Positions 23,703-27,583 of a DNA stretch of 27,583 nucleotides are shown piece after piece. Position 1 is the stretch's first letter. Each line of letters opens with the position of its first letter. The notes beneath the pieces are model-generated. The model made no database searches. It had not been told where the DNA came from and worked only from the letters and a program-made list of their open reading frames with translations. Source of the DNA: a bacterium (GTDB lineage Bacteria; UBP14; UBA6098; JAFGQG01); contig JAFGGQ010000070.1 of assembly GCA_016930435.1 (NCBI GenBank), forward strand, positions 1 to 27,583, written 5' to 3'. Position numbers and translations under genes: made by a program.

Positions 23703-25877
23703 TTAACCGGACAGTTTTTTGGCGGTCTTGGTTATTTGGTAAACTTCTATCACATCCCCTTCATTGAAATCTTGAAAATCCCCCAGATTAATACCGCATT
23801 CAAAGCCTTGTTTTACTTCCGGGACATCTTGCTTAAAATGCTTCAGGGCTGTGATTATCCCTTCGGTAATAATTTCGCTGTCTCTTCTGAGTTTAAATTT
23901 GGAACGGCGGCGAATAGTCCCGTCTGTAACATAGCATCCGGCGATTTTACCTGCTCCTGTTATCTTGAAGACCTGTCGTATCTCAGCAGATCCTGTGTAT
24001 TCTTCCTTGATTTCCGGTTCAAGCATCCCTTCCAGAGCCCTGATAACTTCGTCTTTCAGCTCGTAAATAACATCATAGGTACGGATCTCCACATTTTCCT
24101 GTTTTGCTACCTTTTCTGCCCGGCTGTCCATTTCGACATGGAAAGCGATAATGACCGCTTCTGAGGCTGCAGCAAGAAGGACATCGGCTTCGGAGATAGT
24201 GCCCACGCCGGAGTGAATTACTTCCACCCTCAGGTTTTCGGTTCCAATGCCTGCCAGAACATCCTTTATTGCCCCTAAAGAACCTTTAAAATCAGCTTTC
24301 AGAACAACTTTAAGTTCATCCAGTTTCTGGTTTTCAATATGCTGTTTGAGATTTTCAAGGCTGATCTTTTTAGGAACCGTGGTTACCGTTTCAGCCCGTT
24401 TCAGTGAAAGACGTGTATCACTTAATTCACGCGCTTCCTGATCCGATTCGGTAACAAAAAAGTTATCCCCGGCTTCCGGGATCCCCGAGATTCCGGTTAT
24501 CCTGACCGGAGTAGAAGGCAAAGCGATGTTCAATTGTTGGCCGCGTTCGTTGTACATATTCCGTATCTTTCCATATTGTACTCCGACCACAAAAGGGTCT
24601 CCAATTTTTAGCGAACCATCGGTGATGAGTATTGTAGCGACCGGTCCCATTCCCCGGTCCAGATTCGCTTCAAGGGTAACCCCGATCGCTTTACGGTGGG
24701 GATTGCATTTTAATTCCAGCAGTTCTGCCTGCAGGGATATCAATTCCAGGAGGTGATCCACTCCTTCTCCCTTCAAGGCGCTGATCTCGGTACATAGTAT
24801 TTCGCCTCCCAGGTCTTCAACAAGAAGTCCAGCCTGGGCTAACTGCTGATTAACCTTTGGGACATTGGCCTGGGGCAGGTCGATCTTATTAATAGCGATA
24901 ATTATAGGGACTCCCCCCGCCTTGGCGTGATCCAGAGCTTCCTCGGTTTGGGGCATAATCCCGTCATCGGCTCCGATAACCACCACCACAATGTCAGTGG
25001 CCTGAGAACCCCTGGCCCGCATAGCTGTGAAAGCCTCATGACCGGGCGTGTCCAAAAAGGTAATCCGGCCATATTCTGTCTCGGTCACATAAGCCCCGAT
25101 ATGCTGTGTAATTCCACCCTTCTCTCCTGCTACAACATTAGATTTGCGAATGTAATCCAGAAGTGTGGTCTTTCCATGATCCACATGACCCATCACGGTA
25201 ACGATGGGGGGTCTGGTTTCCGAACCCTCCTCCTCTTCCTCATCATCTAAGGGTTCTTCCCGGAAAAACTCTTCCATTTTCTTTACCCGAAAACCATATT
25301 CATCGCTTACCAGGGCAATTGTCTCAAAATCCAGGCGGTGGTTAATGGTGACCATTTGCCCAAGGTCCAGGCACTTCTTAATAATCTCTGAGGGAGAAAC
25401 ATCCAGTTTTTCGGATAATTCCTTGACGGTGAAACTCTCGGGGACGCGAAGTACCTTTTCTTCACTTTCCTTTACATCATGAGCGCCTTTTTTCTTGTAC
25501 TTTTTAGTTTTCTTGCCGGCCTCTATCCGGGCAAGGGTCTGTTTTACCGTGGATTCTACTTTATCCTGTGCTATGCTATCCAGAATTTCCTTATGTCGTC
25601 GCTTTCGTTTTTTGATGTCTTCTTTTGGTTTCCGTTCCGCCTTTGGCTTTTTGGTTTTTTCTTTATCTACCGGTTCCGCTTTGGATGGCGGTTTCTTCTT
25701 TTCCTTTTCCTTTTTATCGATCTCCAATGATTTAGAAACCTTGTTGATCATTTCCGGCGTGGCCAATTCCATGTGGTTTTTTACCGCATATCCCAGATCC
25801 CGCAATATAGTCAGCAATTCCTTGCTGGACTTGCCTATCTCTTTGGCTAACTCATATATCCGTTTCTTTTCGGCCAC
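23703..25877 (-). CDS. infB: Translation initiation factor IF-2
   Basis: GTPase of 724 residues that brings initiator tRNA to the 30S subunit. There are two IF2_N modules (about 5-50, RIYELAKEIGKSSKELL; and about 146-196, FTVKELSEKLDVSPSEIIKK) separated by a highly basic linker (about 52-130). The G domain has G1 GHVDHGKTT (230-238), G3 DTPGH (276-280) and G4 NKID (330-333). Domains II to IV fill the C-terminus. The start is GTG at 25877 with SD AGGAG 6 nt upstream; E. coli infB also makes use of GTG. It follows nusA by 18 nt. No ylxR or L7Ae-like gene sits between nusA and infB, unlike in many Firmicutes. Confidence 0.98.
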   Translation of the reverse strand: MAEKKRIYELAKEIGKSSKELLTILRDLGYAVKNHMELATPEMINKVSKSLEIDKKEKEKKKPPSKAEPVDKEKTKKPKAERKPKEDIKKRKRRHKEILDSIAQDKVESTVKQTLARIEAGKKTKKYKKKGAHDVKESEEKVLRVPESFTVKELSEKLDVSPSEIIKKCLDLGQMVTINHRLDFETIALVSDEYGFRVKKMEEFFREEPLDDEEEEEGSETRPPIVTVMGHVDHGKTTLLDYIRKSNVVAGEKGGITQHIGAYVTETEYGRITFLDTPGHEAFTAMRARGSQATDIVVVVIGADDGIMPQTEEALDHAKAGGVPIIIAINKIDLPQANVPKVNQQLAQAGLLVEDLGGEILCTEISALKGEGVDHLLELISLQAELLELKCNPHRKAIGVTLEANLDRGMGPVATILITDGSLKIGDPFVVGVQYGKIRNMYNERGQQLNIALPSTPVRITGISGIPEAGDNFFVTESDQEARELSDTRLSLKRAETVTTVPKKISLENLKQHIENQKLDELKVVLKADFKGSLGAIKDVLAGIGTENLRVEVIHSGVGTISEADVLLAAASEAVIIAFHVEMDSRAEKVAKQENVEIRTYDVIYELKDEVIRALEGMLEPEIKEEYTGSAEIRQVFKITGAGKIAGCYVTDGTIRRRSKFKLRRDSEIITEGIITALKHFKQDVPEVKQGFECGINLGDFQDFNEGDVIEVYQITKTAKKLSG

Positions 25878-25895
25878 CTAAATCTCCTCTTATCC

Positions 25896-27164
25896 TCACT
25901 TGGTTACAAAAGCATTCTCTTCATTAATTTTATCCACTATCTCATTTGCCCTTTTAATCATTTCGGCAGCTTTCTCCGGCTCAATCTCAGGAATTGCTTC
26001 CAGCAGGCTTCGGTCTGTACGGGCAAGTTTTTGAATGGTATTGATTTCGAACTTACGAAGTTTATCCGCCAGCTTTGGTGTGATCCCTTCCATTTCGCCA
26101 ATATCCATGAGGATTTGTGGGTATTGACTTTTACCATAAATTGTAATTTTCCAGCCGGTAAGTCTCGCCGCTAAACGAGCATTCTGTCCGCCCTTCCCGA
26201 TGGCCAGGGATAGTTCTTCATCACTTACGACCACGGTGATCTTTTTTTCTTCGGGGTAAAGCACGCTGTCTATAACTACTGCAGGGGCCAATGCCCGGGC
26301 GACAAAGACCTCCGGATCGGAATCAAAGCGGATCACATCTATCTTTTCATTATTCAATTCCTTGACTATACTCTGTACCCTCACTCCTTTCAATCCCACG
26401 CAAGCTCCCACCGGGTCAATTTTGGTATCAATGGAGGAAACCGCTATTTTGGAGCGCCGTCCAGGATCCCGAGCTACCAAATTCAGGGCTACCCGGGTTT
26501 CATAGATCTCGGGTACCTCGAATTCAAAAAGCTTCTTTAAAAATTCAGGATCGGTACGTGACAAAATAATCTGTGGTCCCTTTGACTCTTTCTTGACCTC
26601 TTTTACATAAGCCCTTACAGTTCGGCCACGCTGGTAGAATTCGTTGGGAAGCTGTTCTTTCTTGGGAATTACCCCCTCGGCTTTACCTAAATTCAGAACC
26701 ACATTCCCCCCTTCGAACCTCTGAACACTACCAGTTACTACCTCGCCCAGCTTGTGCTGATAGTCATTGTAAATTCTCTCCCTTTCAGCCTCAAATATCT
26801 TCTGGATCAACTTTTGCTTTGCAGCCAGAATAGCATTACGGCCAAATGTAGTAGGATCCAGCTTGATATCTACAATATCTCCCTCCTTGGCCTTGGGTTT
26901 TATCTTTTGAGCATCAGTCAACAAGATTTCCAGCATCGGATCGGTAACCTCGCTAACAACATTTTTTTCAGCAATAACATTCAGTGTGCCCAGATCGGGG
27001 TCGATATCCACCTTTACATTGTCAGCAGAACCGAACTTGTTCTTAATGGCCAGTTTAATTGCTTCTTCCAAGGTTTCCAGAATTGTTTCGCGGTCCAGTC
27101 CTTTTTCGGAAACAATATCTTCAAATGCTTCAATGAAATGGATATTTGCTAAGTTTTCACCCAT
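25896..27164 (-). CDS. nusA: Transcription termination/antitermination factor NusA
   Basis: RNA polymerase-binding elongation factor of 422 residues from the ATG at 27164. It has an N-terminal polymerase-binding domain (about 1-125), an S1 domain (about 132-200, GEVVTGSVQRFEGGNVVLNL), and two KH domains (about 205-345, including DPVGACVGLKGVRVQSI and SLAIGKGGQNARLAARLTGW). A short helix-hairpin-helix-type C-terminal segment (about 365-420) follows. The frame is open to 27236, but family members start at about this methionine (GENLANIHFIEAF). AAGGA sits 3 nt upstream. The start overlaps the rimP stop by 8 nt, the standard rimP-nusA coupling. Confidence 0.97.
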   Translation of the reverse strand: MGENLANIHFIEAFEDIVSEKGLDRETILETLEEAIKLAIKNKFGSADNVKVDIDPDLGTLNVIAEKNVVSEVTDPMLEILLTDAQKIKPKAKEGDIVDIKLDPTTFGRNAILAAKQKLIQKIFEAERERIYNDYQHKLGEVVTGSVQRFEGGNVVLNLGKAEGVIPKKEQLPNEFYQRGRTVRAYVKEVKKESKGPQIILSRTDPEFLKKLFEFEVPEIYETRVALNLVARDPGRRSKIAVSSIDTKIDPVGACVGLKGVRVQSIVKELNNEKIDVIRFDSDPEVFVARALAPAVVIDSVLYPEEKKITVVVSDEELSLAIGKGGQNARLAARLTGWKITIYGKSQYPQILMDIGEMEGITPKLADKLRKFEINTIQKLARTDRSLLEAIPEIEPEKAAEMIKRANEIVDKINEENAFVTK

Positions 27165-27583
27165 CTTTCCTTCCCATTTTAATACTGATTTTAGCGTAAT
27201 GGATTTGGTTAAGGGAAAAGCCTTGCTTCTCCCCATTTACCAGCAGGTCGAGCTGATTATTATCAACATTTAATAAAGTTCCGGTAATGGCTTTGCCATC
27301 CTTAAAAACAAAATCCAGATCCTGGCCTAAATTCCGGGTAAAATCCCGGAGCGTGGTGAGCTTACGGTCCAGCCCCGGAGAAGAAACCTCCAGAAAATAG
27401 TGGGTGGAGATCAGATCTTCAAGATCCAACTCATCGGATATCTTCCTGCTTATCCGGGCGCAATCCTCCACGTCAAAACCACTTTGCCGGTAGATAAATA
27501 CCTGTAGTTTGCGGGAACGACCGGTACCCTGATCCCTTAATTCCACCAGTTCATAACCTTCGTTGTCCAGAATAGGCATTATA
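27157..27583 (-). CDS. rimP: Ribosome maturation factor RimP (5' end cut by window edge)
   Basis: Factor for 30S subunit assembly. The visible 140 residues from the first ATG include GYELVEL, then VDCAR-like VEDCARISRKISDELD and the hallmark YFLEVSSPGLDRKL, followed by an SH3-like C-terminal domain. Family members carry about 12-15 more residues before GYELVE, and the frame stays open to the last base of the window. The true start therefore probably lies outside, and the ATG at 27579 is internal. It is the first visible gene of the nusA-infB cluster. Confidence 0.93.
   Translation of the reverse strand, partial: IMPILDNEGYELVELRDQGTGRSRKLQVFIYRQSGFDVEDCARISRKISDELDLEDLISTHYFLEVSSPGLDRKLTTLRDFTRNLGQDLDFVFKDGKAITGTLLNVDNNQLDLLVNGEKQGFSLNQIHYAKISIKMGRKDG

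Overview
The window (about 27.6 kb, moderately AT-rich) reads as a chromosomal segment of a Gram-negative bacterium with an outer membrane. It carries two outer-membrane beta-barrel candidates, a periplasmic HtrA protease, a SurA-like chaperone domain and a full batABCDE set. Complete bat loci with moxR and a DUF58 gene are typical of Bacteroidota, spirochaetes and related FCB-type lineages. However, strong Shine-Dalgarno (SD) sites and sigma70-type TTGACA/TATAAT promoters are common here, unlike Bacteroidota proper. A candidate phylum near the FCB group (Marinimicrobia, KSB1 or Cloacimonadota-like) is my best inference; no rRNA is present to settle it. Almost everything is on the minus strand.

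Layout, left to right. (1) 1-1600: an AT-rich accessory edge with a NarL/FixJ-type response regulator and its own promoter, a 46-codon tyrosine-recombinase remnant and a tRNA-Ser(GCU). (2) 1597-16292: thirteen minus-strand genes with no gap above 57 nt. In transcription order they are htrA, a small BatD-like protein, moxR, DUF58, a TPR + SurA_N-like protein, a second BatD-like protein, batA, batB, a YihY/BrkB membrane protein, batC, batD, batE and a 600-residue outer-membrane barrel candidate. (3) 16293-16875: a divergent regulatory region with an operator-like palindrome on the htrA promoter and an attenuator-like leader for the next gene. (4) 16876-17643: a plus-strand barrel protein. (5) 17705-27583: the conserved transcription/translation cluster rimP-nusA-infB-DUF503-rbfA-nrnA-truB-ribF-rpsO-pnp (transcribed in that order), with rimP cut by the window edge.

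How the genes may work together. MoxR ATPases act as metal-insertion or remodelling chaperones on von Willebrand factor A (VWA) proteins. Here one MoxR sits with three VWA-type proteins (DUF58, BatA, BatB), three membrane-anchored BatD-family proteins that share a C-terminal helical module, and two TPR proteins (BatC, BatE). The locus adds a periplasmic protease at the head, a SurA_N-like chaperone in the middle and a barrel protein at the tail. My inference is an extended envelope-quality-control version of the Bat system spanning cytoplasm to outer membrane. The right-hand cluster is housekeeping: ribosome maturation, transcription elongation, initiation, tRNA/rRNA modification, flavin synthesis and RNA decay.
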